Positions 14,502 to 21,190 of a DNA stretch of 21,190 bases are shown here, in pieces. The position numbers and the translations under genes are program-made. Location of the stretch: positions 1-21,190 of the forward strand of contig CAZXVU010000029.1 of the NCBI GenBank assembly GCA_964644465.1, read 5' to 3'. The notes below the pieces were generated by a model, which was given only the letters and a program-made list of their open reading frames with translations, ran no database searches and was not told where the DNA came from. Numbering within the stretch: the first letter of the stretch is position 1; every line of letters begins with the position of its first letter. Origin of the DNA: CAZXVU01 sp964644465 (lineage in GTDB: Bacteria; Chlamydiota; Chlamydiia; Chlamydiales; SM23-39).

Positions 14502-15692
14502 ATGGCATCAATGGATCCGTCTAATTCTTTTGAGTTGTTTAGTAATAGCTCTTTGTTCCGTGGGTTAAAGGAAGAAGAGCGAAAACTTCTCTTTTCCGTG
14601 AGCAAAGAAGTCTTTTTAGAACAGGGTGATTTTCTCCTTCGGGAAGGGGAAAAGGCCAATGAGCTCTTCATTGTCATTGATGGGAAATTAGAAGTATCCA
14701 AGTACGATCCTGAGATGAAACAAACTCATGTCATTAATATTGTAGAGCCTGGGGATACTTTAGGCGAGGTTTCTTTATTGGACCATGGTCTTCGCGCAGC
14801 TTCGATACAGGCAATCACGCCCTGTCGTCTTCGCAGTATCTCTTTCGAACATTTACATGCCATGGTCGAAAAAAACAAAGACCTTGCTAGCATATTTTTA
14901 CGTCTCTCTGAAAATGTGGGCCAAAGGCTGCGCCACTCCAATGATATTGCTATCCAAGCTTTGAGAAAAGAGGTCCAAGAAAATAAGACCCGTTCCAGCA
15001 TGGGAGCCTTCTTAATCTGTATCATCACTGCGCTGAGTTTATTTACCTTTGCTTTGGGTGGGTTAAGCGATCTGTTGAAAGTTGTGCCAAATAGCACTTA
15101 TGTCACTCTTCCTTTAACTCTTGGAATGGGCATATTCATATTATTAATGATTCAGTTTTTTGAGATGCCTTTACATGAAATGGGCATAACTACTGAACAT
15201 TGGAAACAATCATTGTTTGAGGGGATTGTATTTACAATTCCGGTTGCATTGATCGTTGGCAGCGTAATGAAATGGTTCTTGATGAATTATATCCCTCATT
15301 TTCAAGGCCGTCCATTTTTTGATCCTTTTGCTCTGATTCAAAATCCTGAAAACAGAACTTGGACCTACTGGCTAGAGTTGAACGCCGTCTATTGGTTGGT
15401 CATTGTGCCCGTGCAAGAATTATTATCAAGAGGAGGCCTTCAGGGGCTTCTCGAGAAGTTTTTAACAGGAAAACATAGAGTATTTTTATCGATTCTTATG
15501 TCGAATTTGATTTTCAGTTCTGTACATGTATTTTTTTCAGTAGAGATTGCGATCATTGTATTTTTTGTGGGTTGTTTTATAGGCATCCTCTTTTCACGGA
15601 CACACAATTTGTTGGGATGCTGGATTTCCCACGCGATCTGTGGAACTCTGGGACTTTCGATCCTGGGCTTAGTTGGCGGACTCTTCGAATAA
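14502..15692 (+). CDS. Cyclic-nucleotide-binding domain fused to CPBP (Abi/CAAX-like) membrane domain
   Basis: 396 residues; start ATG 14502, 27 bases after the ligase stop, without a clear ribosome site (an in-frame ATG at 14511 is equivalent). Residues ~10-130 form a CNB/CAP-effector domain. Its phosphate-binding cassette keeps G-E (E89) and R-A-A-S (R98), nine residues apart from E to R, as in cAMP receptors. A helical linker (~135-165) leads to about seven membrane helices (~168-393) with the CPBP intramembrane protease layout: Q305-E306-LLS-R310 (family EExxxR), F338-SSV-H342 (FxxxH) and H377-AIC-G381 (HxxxN/B). The first Glu and the last Asn are replaced, so peptidase activity is uncertain. 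Probably a membrane enzyme or scaffold gated by a cyclic nucleotide; an adenylate cyclase gene lies ~300 bases downstream. It may be the third gene of the lipid locus, although an 8-T tract precedes it. Confidence 0.82.
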   Translation: MASMDPSNSFELFSNSSLFRGLKEEERKLLFSVSKEVFLEQGDFLLREGEKANELFIVIDGKLEVSKYDPEMKQTHVINIVEPGDTLGEVSLLDHGLRAASIQAITPCRLRSISFEHLHAMVEKNKDLASIFLRLSENVGQRLRHSNDIAIQALRKEVQENKTRSSMGAFLICIITALSLFTFALGGLSDLLKVVPNSTYVTLPLTLGMGIFILLMIQFFEMPLHEMGITTEHWKQSLFEGIVFTIPVALIVGSVMKWFLMNYIPHFQGRPFFDPFALIQNPENRTWTYWLELNAVYWLVIVPVQELLSRGGLQGLLEKFLTGKHRVFLSILMSNLIFSSVHVFFSVEIAIIVFFVGCFIGILFSRTHNLLGCWISHAICGTLGLSILGLVGGLFE

Positions 15693-15701
15693 AAAAGCTT
15701 C

Positions 15702-15857
15702 TTAGATTCGACCTAACAAGACTAAGATCAAGATAATGATCAATATAAGGCCGATTCCGCCAGAAGGGCCGTAACCCCAATGTCTATTGTAGCCCCATCT
15801 AGGAATTGCGCCAATTAGTAGTAAGATCAAGAGAACTAATAGGATAGTGCCTAACAT
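15702..15857 (-). CDS. DUF3309-family 51-residue hydrophobic protein
   Basis: A 51-residue ORF on the minus strand, ATG at 15857, TAA at 15702-15704. The product starts MLGTILLVLLILLLIGAI, has a central P-R-W-G-Y-N-R-H-W-G-Y-G-P-S-G-G loop and ends with a second hydrophobic stretch closing in LLGRI. This is the DUF3309 pattern: two membrane helices around a Trp/Tyr/Gly loop, function unknown. AAAGG lies about 7 bases upstream of the start. It is convergent with the CNB-CPBP gene (9 bases between stops) and divergent from the cyclase gene. The match covers the whole length of the family, which makes it credible despite its size. Confidence 0.85.
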   Translation of the reverse strand: MLGTILLVLLILLLIGAIPRWGYNRHWGYGPSGGIGLILIIILILVLLGRI

Positions 15858-15983
15858 ATATTGACCTTTAATTTGTCTTTAATTTTATCCTAACTATTTC
15901 AGTTTTTTTTGTATTGAAGAATTCGCTTTTTCAAATGAAGCTATTCATATATACAGAAAAAATGGGGATAAAATGATGTGTTT

Positions 15984-15990
15984 GGGGGAG
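15984..15990 (+). promoter_or_regulatory. Ribosome binding site that decides the cyclase start
   Basis: GGGGGAG at 15984-15990 sits eight bases before TTG 15999. It falls inside the reading frame if GTG 15978 were used, so it favours TTG as the real start. Confidence 0.55.
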
Positions 15991-15998
15991 AGTTTTCC

Positions 15999-17102
15999 TT
16001 GGAACTAGAGGAATTTAGAAAAAATTACGCGATTCTCATCGTCGATGACAATGAAGATAATGTCTTTACTTTGCAAAACAGATTGCAACGGGAAGGCTAT
16101 GCGAACTTGGTCATTGCTCGCAATGGAGCGCAAGCCCTTGACGCTGTGAAGGAAAAACATGTCGATTTGATCCTGCTCGACATCATGATGCCCGTCATGA
16201 GCGGTTTTGAAGTGCTTGCTGCTCTGAAAGATCAGATAGCTACGCAAAGTTTACGGGTGCTTATGATCTCCAGCGCGGATAGTTTGGAGAATGTCACTGA
16301 GTGTATTAAATTAGGTGCGGACGATTTTTTACCTAAGCCCTTCAACCCGCAGATTTTAAAAGCACGCATTGGATCTTGCATCGAAAAGTCGTGGCATGCC
16401 TACCAAGAAAAAATGTTATCCGAACAGATCCAAAAAGAAAAAACTCGCTACATGGAGTTATTGTACTCCATTTTTCCGCCATCTATCGCAAAAGAATTGA
16501 CAGAATCAGGGAAGATAGAGCCGAGAGGCGCATCTAATATCGCCGTTGTGTTTGCTGATATCGTTTCTTTTACAAATTTCGCGGAAAATCATGAGCCAAA
16601 AGAAGTTGTAGACCGTTTGCAGACCTTCGTCGGAATCTGCGAAACCGCTGCGAATCAATTCCATCTTGAAAAAATTAAGACAATCGGCGACTCGTTCATG
16701 GCAACTGCGGGAATGCTCGAACACGTTGATAACCCGGTTTATGCTTGTATCCAATGGGCCCATGAAATCATTTCCAAACTAAAGAGCCAATCCTCTGATG
16801 GATGGCAGGTACGCGTAGGGATTGATGAAGGCGATGTCATTTGCGGGGTCATCGGATCGAGAGAGTATCTGTTCGATGTTTGGGGCCAATGCGTCAATAT
16901 GGCAGCTAGAATCGTTGTCTCAGCAAGCCCCGATACAATCTATGTTTCTGAAAACGCTTGGCGTAAAGTTTCAGACCGAGTCTGGGGCACATGCGTTGGA
17001 GGCTTTATCTTAAAAGGAAGAGAAGGCCAGTCCATGCTGTATGAAGTGGACTTAACGGAAAAAACTGGGAAATCCCCAGGTCTTTCAACACAAACTAAAT
17101 AG
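15999..17102 (+). CDS. Response-regulator receiver fused to class III adenylate cyclase
   Basis: 367 residues from TTG 15999 (chosen for the GGGGGAG site; GTG 15978 would add seven). Residues ~6-125 are a receiver: acidic pair in IVDDNED, phosphoacceptor D61 in LLDIMMP, Lys in the L-P-K-P-F motif. A helical linker (~126-170) of the type that signals to output domains follows. Residues ~178-350 are a class III nucleotide cyclase: metal-binding D187 (FADIVSFT) and D231 (TIGDSF), transition-state N300 and R304 (VNMAAR). Specificity residues K227 (K-T-I-G-D) and D293 (F-D-V-W-G) are those of adenylate rather than guanylate cyclases, so ATP to cAMP is predicted. No membrane segment. It heads a signalling operon, AGGAG of the next gene following directly after the stop; the hybrid kinase downstream is the likely phosphodonor. 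Confidence 0.93.
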   Translation: MELEEFRKNYAILIVDDNEDNVFTLQNRLQREGYANLVIARNGAQALDAVKEKHVDLILLDIMMPVMSGFEVLAALKDQIATQSLRVLMISSADSLENVTECIKLGADDFLPKPFNPQILKARIGSCIEKSWHAYQEKMLSEQIQKEKTRYMELLYSIFPPSIAKELTESGKIEPRGASNIAVVFADIVSFTNFAENHEPKEVVDRLQTFVGICETAANQFHLEKIKTIGDSFMATAGMLEHVDNPVYACIQWAHEIISKLKSQSSDGWQVRVGIDEGDVICGVIGSREYLFDVWGQCVNMAARIVVSASPDTIYVSENAWRKVSDRVWGTCVGGFILKGREGQSMLYEVDLTEKTGKSPGLSTQTK

Positions 17103-17113
17103 GAGAAAACAAA

Positions 17114-17491
17114 ATGAATGAGAAAAGTATGGAATTTTTTAAGCTGGCCAATTTTATCGCAGGTCCAGCGTTGATTATCCTTGGAATATTGGGATTTGTC
17201 CCTGCTGTGATGCCGAATGGGATGGTATTTGGGCTATTTATGGTCGATGGATTCCATAATTGCGTCCATATTACTACTGGATTTCTACTTTTAATCGCTG
17301 GATTGAAGCCGAACAAAATCACGATTTTTATAACGTTTCTGATTGGATTTGCATTTTTAGCATTATCTATTTTTGGCTTTTTCTTCCCAGCGTCCGCGGG
17401 ATCGTTCAATACGCCAGACAACCTGCTTCACTTAGCGATATCCCTTTTTGCCCTATTCCAAGGCTGGATAATCACTAAAGTGTCAGAATAA
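17114..17491 (+). CDS. DUF4383-family small membrane protein
   Basis: 125 residues; AGGAG at 17101-17105, eight bases before ATG. Four hydrophobic helices (about residues 10-35, 43-66, 72-92 and 100-120). The signature F-G-L-F-M-V-D-G-F-H-N-C-V-H near residues 40-53 and P-D-N-L-L-H-L-A near 100-107 match DUF4383, a family of four-helix membrane proteins of unknown role. It sits between the receiver-cyclase and the hybrid kinase with 11- and 7-base gaps, so it is co-transcribed and might modulate the kinase in the membrane; that is inference from position only. Confidence 0.82.
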   Translation: MNEKSMEFFKLANFIAGPALIILGILGFVPAVMPNGMVFGLFMVDGFHNCVHITTGFLLLIAGLKPNKITIFITFLIGFAFLALSIFGFFFPASAGSFNTPDNLLHLAISLFALFQGWIITKVSE

Positions 17492-17498
17492 GACTGGC

Positions 17499-19493
17499 AT
17501 GGAAGAAACGAAGAAGCGGTTTCTTTTTGGTTTCACCTTCAAGATGATCACATTCGGGGTCAATGTGATCATTATCTCAGTTCTCATCAGCTCATTTATG
17601 ACCTTTTATAATACCAAAAGACTGCTTACTGCTGCTTATGGCAAAGAGCAAGAGGCTGAGGCAAATAAAGAGGTAGTTAATTTATTCACACAATATGGCC
17701 TGGGCGCTGTGTTGTCGATCTTAATTACCTCTATGCTTGCTGTTTTGTATGCCAGGAGAATTTCTGTTCCGATCCATAAGCTCTCTGTGGCGGCTATTGA
17801 GATTGGAAAAGGGAATCTGGACCAAACTGTAAATATTCAAAGCAAAGATGAAATTGGTTTCTTGGCAGAACAATTTAATCGGATGGTCACTCAGTTGAAG
17901 AAATATACAACTGATCTAGAAAAAATGGTGGAGGAAAGGACTCAGGAGTTGAAAGTCATGAAGGAACGGGCTGAATCGGCCAGCCAAACTAAAAGCACGT
18001 TTCTAGCAAATATGAGCCATGAGCTGCGCACGCCACTAAATGCTATCATCGGCCTCTCAGAGATGCTCTATGAAGATGCAAAAGAAAAAAGCGATGCTGT
18101 CAATATTGATCCTCTGCAGCGCATCAATAATGCGGGAAAACACCTTCTAGACCTAATCAACTCGATTTTGGATTTGTCTAAAATTGAAGCAGGAAAAATT
18201 GAATTAACGATCGAGGAATTTGATATCAAGCAGCTGATGAATGAAATCAAGTTCATGAGCGAACCTTTGGCAGCCAAAAAGAGCAATAAGCTCGAATTCG
18301 TTGTTGACGACGCTCTTTCAAAGATGACTGCAGACAGCATGAAAGTTAAACAGATCGTGATCAATCTCATTAGCAATGCTTGTAAATTCACCGAAAAAGG
18401 AGCAGTCATCATCAATGTAAAAAAAGCTGGGGATAGCCTTCAAATTGATGTTACTGACACGGGAATTGGGATGACACCGGAACAGTTGGCCATGATTTTC
18501 CAAGCATTTACCCAAGCAGATGCGACTACGACTCGGAAATATGGGGGAACAGGACTTGGGCTAGCCATCAGCAAAAAATTGTGCGAATTGATGGGCGGCA
18601 CGATCAAGGTAGTCAGTGAAATCAATAAAGGGACGACATTCTCGGTACAAATACCGCTCGTTGTGAAAAAACAGAACACGGAATCGGGAACATTGCTCTC
18701 CGGATCGGAACAAAAGAGAATTGAGCCGCAAATCCCGCAAAACAAAAGTAAATTCAATAAAATTCTCGTGATCGACAATGATACCGACTCTCGCAAAATC
18801 ATCAGCGGTTTCTTAAAAGAGCAAGGCTATGAACTCATTGAAGCGAGCACAGGAGAAGAAGGGGTCCAGATGGCCCGGACGCTATCTCCTGGCATTGTCA
18901 TCTTGGAAATCTCTTTAACAGGCGCCATCACTGGGTGGGATGTGATTGCATTACTGAAAGCCTCGCCCGAAACAAAAGATCTGATCATCATTGTGATCTC
19001 CATTTTAGATGAGAAAAACAAAGGTTATTCATTAGGCGCTGTCGATTATCTTGTGAAGCCTATTGATCGAAAAAGCTTGCTGGATACCGTTGAAAAATTC
19101 AGAAAGGCGGCGAGCGGATTATCGAAAGTATTGGTGGTTGACGACGATGAAAACACCCGGATATTTTTTAAAAGCGTCTTAGAGAAAAACAATTGGGTCG
19201 TCACTGAAGCTGGTAATGGACAGGAAGCGATCGAACAATTGAAAAACGTAGTTCCTGACGTGATTTTGCTCGATCTGATGATGCCAGTAATGGATGGCTT
19301 TGACTTTCTCGATTATTTTCGGAAAACCCCTCAATGGCTTTCCATCCCAGTCATCGTAGTGACTGCTAAAGTCTTGACCCCCGAAGAGAGGGAAAATTTA
19401 AGAGGAAAAGTCTTTGAGATCATAGAGAAATCGGGGCATACGAAAGAAGATATCTGTAAATCTCTGAGTTTGTTAATCAAGAGTAAAATGTAA
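17499..19493 (+). CDS. Hybrid sensor histidine kinase with two C-terminal receivers
   Basis: 664 residues; ATG seven bases after the preceding stop, weak ribosome site, probably coupled. TM1 (~14-36), a ~30-residue extracytoplasmic loop too short for a ligand-binding domain, TM2 (~66-85), HAMP (~86-140), a coiled coil (~135-165), HisKA with H174 in MSHELRTPLN, and HATPase_c with N293 in the N box, DTGIGM and GTGLGLA. Two receivers follow. The first (~422-540) has I-D-N-D for the acidic pocket and E470 where the phosphorylatable Asp should be, so it is a pseudo-receiver. The second (~544-660) is canonical with D592 in LLDLMMP. It should autophosphorylate at H174 and send phosphate to D592 and/or the free receivers encoded on both sides. 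The input is unknown, perhaps membrane state or the DUF4383 neighbour. Confidence 0.93.
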   Translation: MEETKKRFLFGFTFKMITFGVNVIIISVLISSFMTFYNTKRLLTAAYGKEQEAEANKEVVNLFTQYGLGAVLSILITSMLAVLYARRISVPIHKLSVAAIEIGKGNLDQTVNIQSKDEIGFLAEQFNRMVTQLKKYTTDLEKMVEERTQELKVMKERAESASQTKSTFLANMSHELRTPLNAIIGLSEMLYEDAKEKSDAVNIDPLQRINNAGKHLLDLINSILDLSKIEAGKIELTIEEFDIKQLMNEIKFMSEPLAAKKSNKLEFVVDDALSKMTADSMKVKQIVINLISNACKFTEKGAVIINVKKAGDSLQIDVTDTGIGMTPEQLAMIFQAFTQADATTTRKYGGTGLGLAISKKLCELMGGTIKVVSEINKGTTFSVQIPLVVKKQNTESGTLLSGSEQKRIEPQIPQNKSKFNKILVIDNDTDSRKIISGFLKEQGYELIEASTGEEGVQMARTLSPGIVILEISLTGAITGWDVIALLKASPETKDLIIIVISILDEKNKGYSLGAVDYLVKPIDRKSLLDTVEKFRKAASGLSKVLVVDDDENTRIFFKSVLEKNNWVVTEAGNGQEAIEQLKNVVPDVILLDLMMPVMDGFDFLDYFRKTPQWLSIPVIVVTAKVLTPEERENLRGKVFEIIEKSGHTKEDICKSLSLLIKSKM

Positions 19494-19505
19494 AAGAGGC
19501 GATGC

Positions 19506-19871
19506 ATGACAAAAATTCTCTATATCGAAGACAATGAAGATAATATCTACATGCTAAAAATGCGCCTCGAAAAAAAAGGCTTCGAAGTTGTGATCGCAAG
19601 GGATGGACAAGAAGGATTAAACGCCTTTAAGACGGTCTCTCCCGATATTGTTCTATTAGATGTAGGATTGCCGATCATGGATGGATATCAAGTTGCAAAC
19701 AAGGCAAAGAGCGATCCAAAAATTTCACATATTCCCATTATCATGCTGACTGCAAATGCTTTGGCGGAAGACCGCGACAAGGCCCTGAAGGCAGGAGCGG
19801 ATGAATATGAAGCCAAACCGCTCAATATGCAAAATTTGCTCGCGAAAATAGAAAAGCTCACCAAGAAGTAA
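19506..19871 (+). CDS. Single-domain response regulator (DivK/CheY-like)
   Basis: 121 residues, a receiver only, with no output domain. GAGG at 19496-19499, six bases before ATG. Acidic pair in YIEDNED, phosphoacceptor D52 in LLDVGLP, conserved Thr in M-L-T-A and Lys in E-A-K-P-L. The E-D-N-E-D-N start and the -G-A-D-E-Y-E-A-K-P-L-N-M end resemble DivK-type receivers that act by protein contact or as phosphate shuttles. It lies 12 bases after the hybrid kinase and is probably a phosphorelay intermediate between that kinase and the receiver-cyclase, or a diffusible output. Confidence 0.92.
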   Translation: MTKILYIEDNEDNIYMLKMRLEKKGFEVVIARDGQEGLNAFKTVSPDIVLLDVGLPIMDGYQVANKAKSDPKISHIPIIMLTANALAEDRDKALKAGADEYEAKPLNMQNLLAKIEKLTKK

Positions 19872-19888
19872 TCGTTTCACAAGCTTCA

Positions 19889-19917
19889 TTGACGAAAAAA
19901 GGATTTCCAGCTTAAAT
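19889..19917 (+). promoter_or_regulatory. Putative sigma-70-like promoter of the MOMP-like gene
   Basis: -35 TTGACG (19889-19894), exactly 17 bases, then TTAAAT (19912-19917). The -35 is 5/6 and the -10 is 4/6 of consensus. It lies in the 70-bp gap after the response regulator, with a short leader before GTG 19942. Confidence 0.45.
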
Positions 19918-19941
19918 TCTTTTTTTTTAATAGAGGTTTCC

Positions 19942-20973
19942 GTGAAAAAGTTAGCTTTGTCTTCAATTGTTCTACTCAGTGGCGTTGCCTTTGCCAATGA
20001 GCCATGCTGTATTCCTCCCGAAAAACCATTTCCTAAGATCCAAAATTGCCGAGATTACAATATCTTTGGGATCGGAGAATTTATATATTGGAGATTTTCT
20101 GCTCCCAATTTAGCTTATGCCCGTAGCGGAGCTAACAATACAGTTGCCATCACTGCACCTGGTACCACTTTTTTACCTGATTTCGACTATGACCCAGGAT
20201 TTAGAGTAGGTATGGGAATCAAATTTGGCCCCAATAAAGCATTCGATATCGTTGGTTATTATACATGGCTCCATTCCAATCCAAAAGGGAGTGTTTCAGG
20301 AAGCCCTATTGGCAACGGCTTTGTTCCTAATAACTGGCTCAACAGCGCAACCCTTGCTACGAATTCCTATACTTTTGCGGGTGTAGATCTCAAACTCCAT
20401 TTCAATTATGTTGAGGTCCAATCGGGATATGGTTTTGCGATAAACCGTTATTTTGCTCTTCGTCCTTACATCGCTTTGACGAGCTATATCATCGATGGAG
20501 ACCTTGATGCACACTATGAATTTACAACTCCTGGAGCAGCTGTTTTTCATATCGGGAAAACACATGCAGACTGCGATACTTGGTCGATCGGTCCTAAAAC
20601 CGGGATAGATTTTGTTTACCATGTCACAGAAAATTGGGGAATATTCTCAAATTTCAACATCACTCAGCAGATTACCAATGATAAGTTGAGCCTCATTGAA
20701 ACAGATCAAGTTCCGGCAACTGGAGCGAACATAGTCATCCAAAATGGCAGGCTGGAACAAAATCGGAATATTGGCCTTTTTGGACTCGAAATAGGCCCAA
20801 CATGGGATGAGTGGTTTTGCGACTACACGTATCACGTATACGTCCGTGCTACTTATGGAGCTAGCACTTTAACCGGTGGCGCTAACCTCTCCTTCCTCAA
20901 CAATAGCGACCTTGATATTGGGGTCAATGGCGAGTTCCGCGGTTTAAACGTCCGCGCGCTTTTTGAGTTCTAA
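19942..20973 (+). CDS. MOMP-like outer membrane porin (Lpg1974/Legionella_OMP type)
   Basis: 343 residues with a GTG start; AGAGG lies about 6 bases upstream. Signal peptide MKKLALSSIVLLSGVAFA (cleavage after A-F-A). The mature part begins with a Cys/Pro-rich segment (E-P-C-C-I-P-P-E), then G-E-F-I-Y-W-R-F-S-A-P-N-L-A-Y-A, a landmark of the Legionella/chlamydial MOMP-like porins. Alternating amphipathic strands follow and it ends in ...LFEF, the C-terminal aromatic signature for BAM insertion. Six cysteines, including the CC pair, could form envelope disulfides, as in chlamydial MOMP. Expected role: general diffusion pore and structural protein of the outer membrane. Probably its own transcription unit, with a promoter upstream and a hairpin downstream. 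Confidence 0.85.
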   Translation: MKKLALSSIVLLSGVAFANEPCCIPPEKPFPKIQNCRDYNIFGIGEFIYWRFSAPNLAYARSGANNTVAITAPGTTFLPDFDYDPGFRVGMGIKFGPNKAFDIVGYYTWLHSNPKGSVSGSPIGNGFVPNNWLNSATLATNSYTFAGVDLKLHFNYVEVQSGYGFAINRYFALRPYIALTSYIIDGDLDAHYEFTTPGAAVFHIGKTHADCDTWSIGPKTGIDFVYHVTENWGIFSNFNITQQITNDKLSLIETDQVPATGANIVIQNGRLEQNRNIGLFGLEIGPTWDEWFCDYTYHVYVRATYGASTLTGGANLSFLNNSDLDIGVNGEFRGLNVRALFEF

Positions 20974-21190
20974 CCTGATTTATGGGTTCATTTCCCTCTA
21001 AATCAAGAGAGATTTTCGATGAGATTTCATTTGGCTTTGAGGCGGCCATATGCCAATGGCTCATAGACGCCGAATGACAAAATGAAAGATCGCGAAAAGA
21101 TCCTTGATGTTGAGCGGATTGAACCTAGAATTCAGGTTCTAAGGAACAAGTATATTCAGAGAACGGGGGAGTACTTCTAGATCCATTTGA
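20974..21190. other. Unassigned 3' flank with two doubtful short ORFs
   Basis: The last 217 bases carry no gene I recognise. Two tiny plus-strand ORFs follow each other: ATG 20982 to TGA 21077 (31 residues, overlapping the hairpin) and ATG 21082 to TAG 21180 (32 residues, rich in Lys/Arg/Glu/Ile). Their frames differ by one base. Neither has a ribosome site. They may be chance or the decayed remains of one small gene. A 6-bp inverted repeat GAACCT/AGGTTC flanks AGAATTC at 21121-21139. Confidence 0.25.
20976..21005 (+). terminator. Possible terminator hairpin after the MOMP-like gene
   Basis: TGATTTA (20976-20982) pairs with TAAATCA (20999-21005), and inside it GGG pairs with CCC around a TTCATTT loop. 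No strong T-run follows (only TTTT further on), so it may be a weak or Rho-assisted terminator or an mRNA-stabilising hairpin. Confidence 0.4.

Noticed and set aside
14726..15097. 123-residue minus-strand ORF
   Set aside because: Antisense to the CNB domain, whose cassette residues are conserved on the plus strand.
15685..15711. Inverted repeat TCGAAT...ATTCGA over the convergent stops as a terminator
   Set aside because: Only six base pairs around a 15-base loop, and no clear T-run after the stem on either strand.
1..21190. tRNA, rRNA, CRISPR array or intact insertion sequence
   Set aside because: No cloverleaf, rRNA-like segment, regularly spaced repeats or transposase reading frame was seen on reading both strands by eye.

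Overview
The window looks like chromosomal DNA of a chlamydia-like intracellular bacterium (order Chlamydiales, environmental or 'Parachlamydia/Waddlia-type' rather than Chlamydia proper). The evidence is a candidate inclusion-membrane (Inc) protein with a bilobed hydrophobic domain, two outer-membrane beta-barrel proteins (one cysteine-rich, one of the Legionella/chlamydial MOMP-like Lpg1974 type), compact operons with Shine-Dalgarno sites, and moderate G+C by eye. The genus is an inference. I see no rRNA, tRNA, CRISPR array or intact insertion sequence.

Layout. (1) 37-1366, plus strand: a two-gene operon of an internally repeated hypothetical protein and the Inc-like protein, closed by a perfect 9-bp hairpin terminator. 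(2) 1400-4511: small membrane and envelope genes, mostly minus strand: a cysteine-rich beta-barrel protein, a Gdx/SugE-type guanidinium exporter, a DUF2892 protein (plus strand), a DUF2231 protein and a LysE/RhtB-type exporter. (3) 4633-15692, plus strand: a lipid/polyketide locus behind a good sigma-70-like promoter. It starts with a 2375-residue type I megasynthase (KS-AT-DH-MT-ER-KR-ACP-TE-like). It is followed, with an ATGA overlap, by a 905-residue LPLAT-ACP-AMP-ligase fusion, then by a cyclic-nucleotide-binding/CPBP-protease-like membrane protein. (4) 15702-15857, minus strand: a 51-residue DUF3309 membrane protein. (5) 15999-19871, plus strand: a signalling operon of a receiver-adenylate cyclase, a DUF4383 membrane protein, a hybrid histidine kinase with two receivers, and a single-domain response regulator. 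(6) 19942-20973, plus strand: a MOMP-like porin behind its own putative promoter, then a 217-bp tail with only doubtful short ORFs.

The main discovery candidate is the megasynthase. Its domain order, catalytic-residue spacing and long stretches of sequence (including linkers) match the metazoan cytosolic fatty acid synthase (FASN) and the animal FAS-like polyketide synthases better than typical bacterial modular PKSs. Unlike vertebrate FASN it keeps an apparently intact C-methyltransferase site. With the adjacent ligase-ACP-acyltransferase fusion, it suggests a self-contained route that activates an acid, extends, reduces and methylates it, and places the product on a glycerolipid. This pathway is inferred from domains, not shown. 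A second candidate system is a cAMP circuit: an adenylate cyclase with all class III catalytic residues lies close to a CNB-CPBP membrane protein that keeps the cAMP-contacting Glu and Arg.
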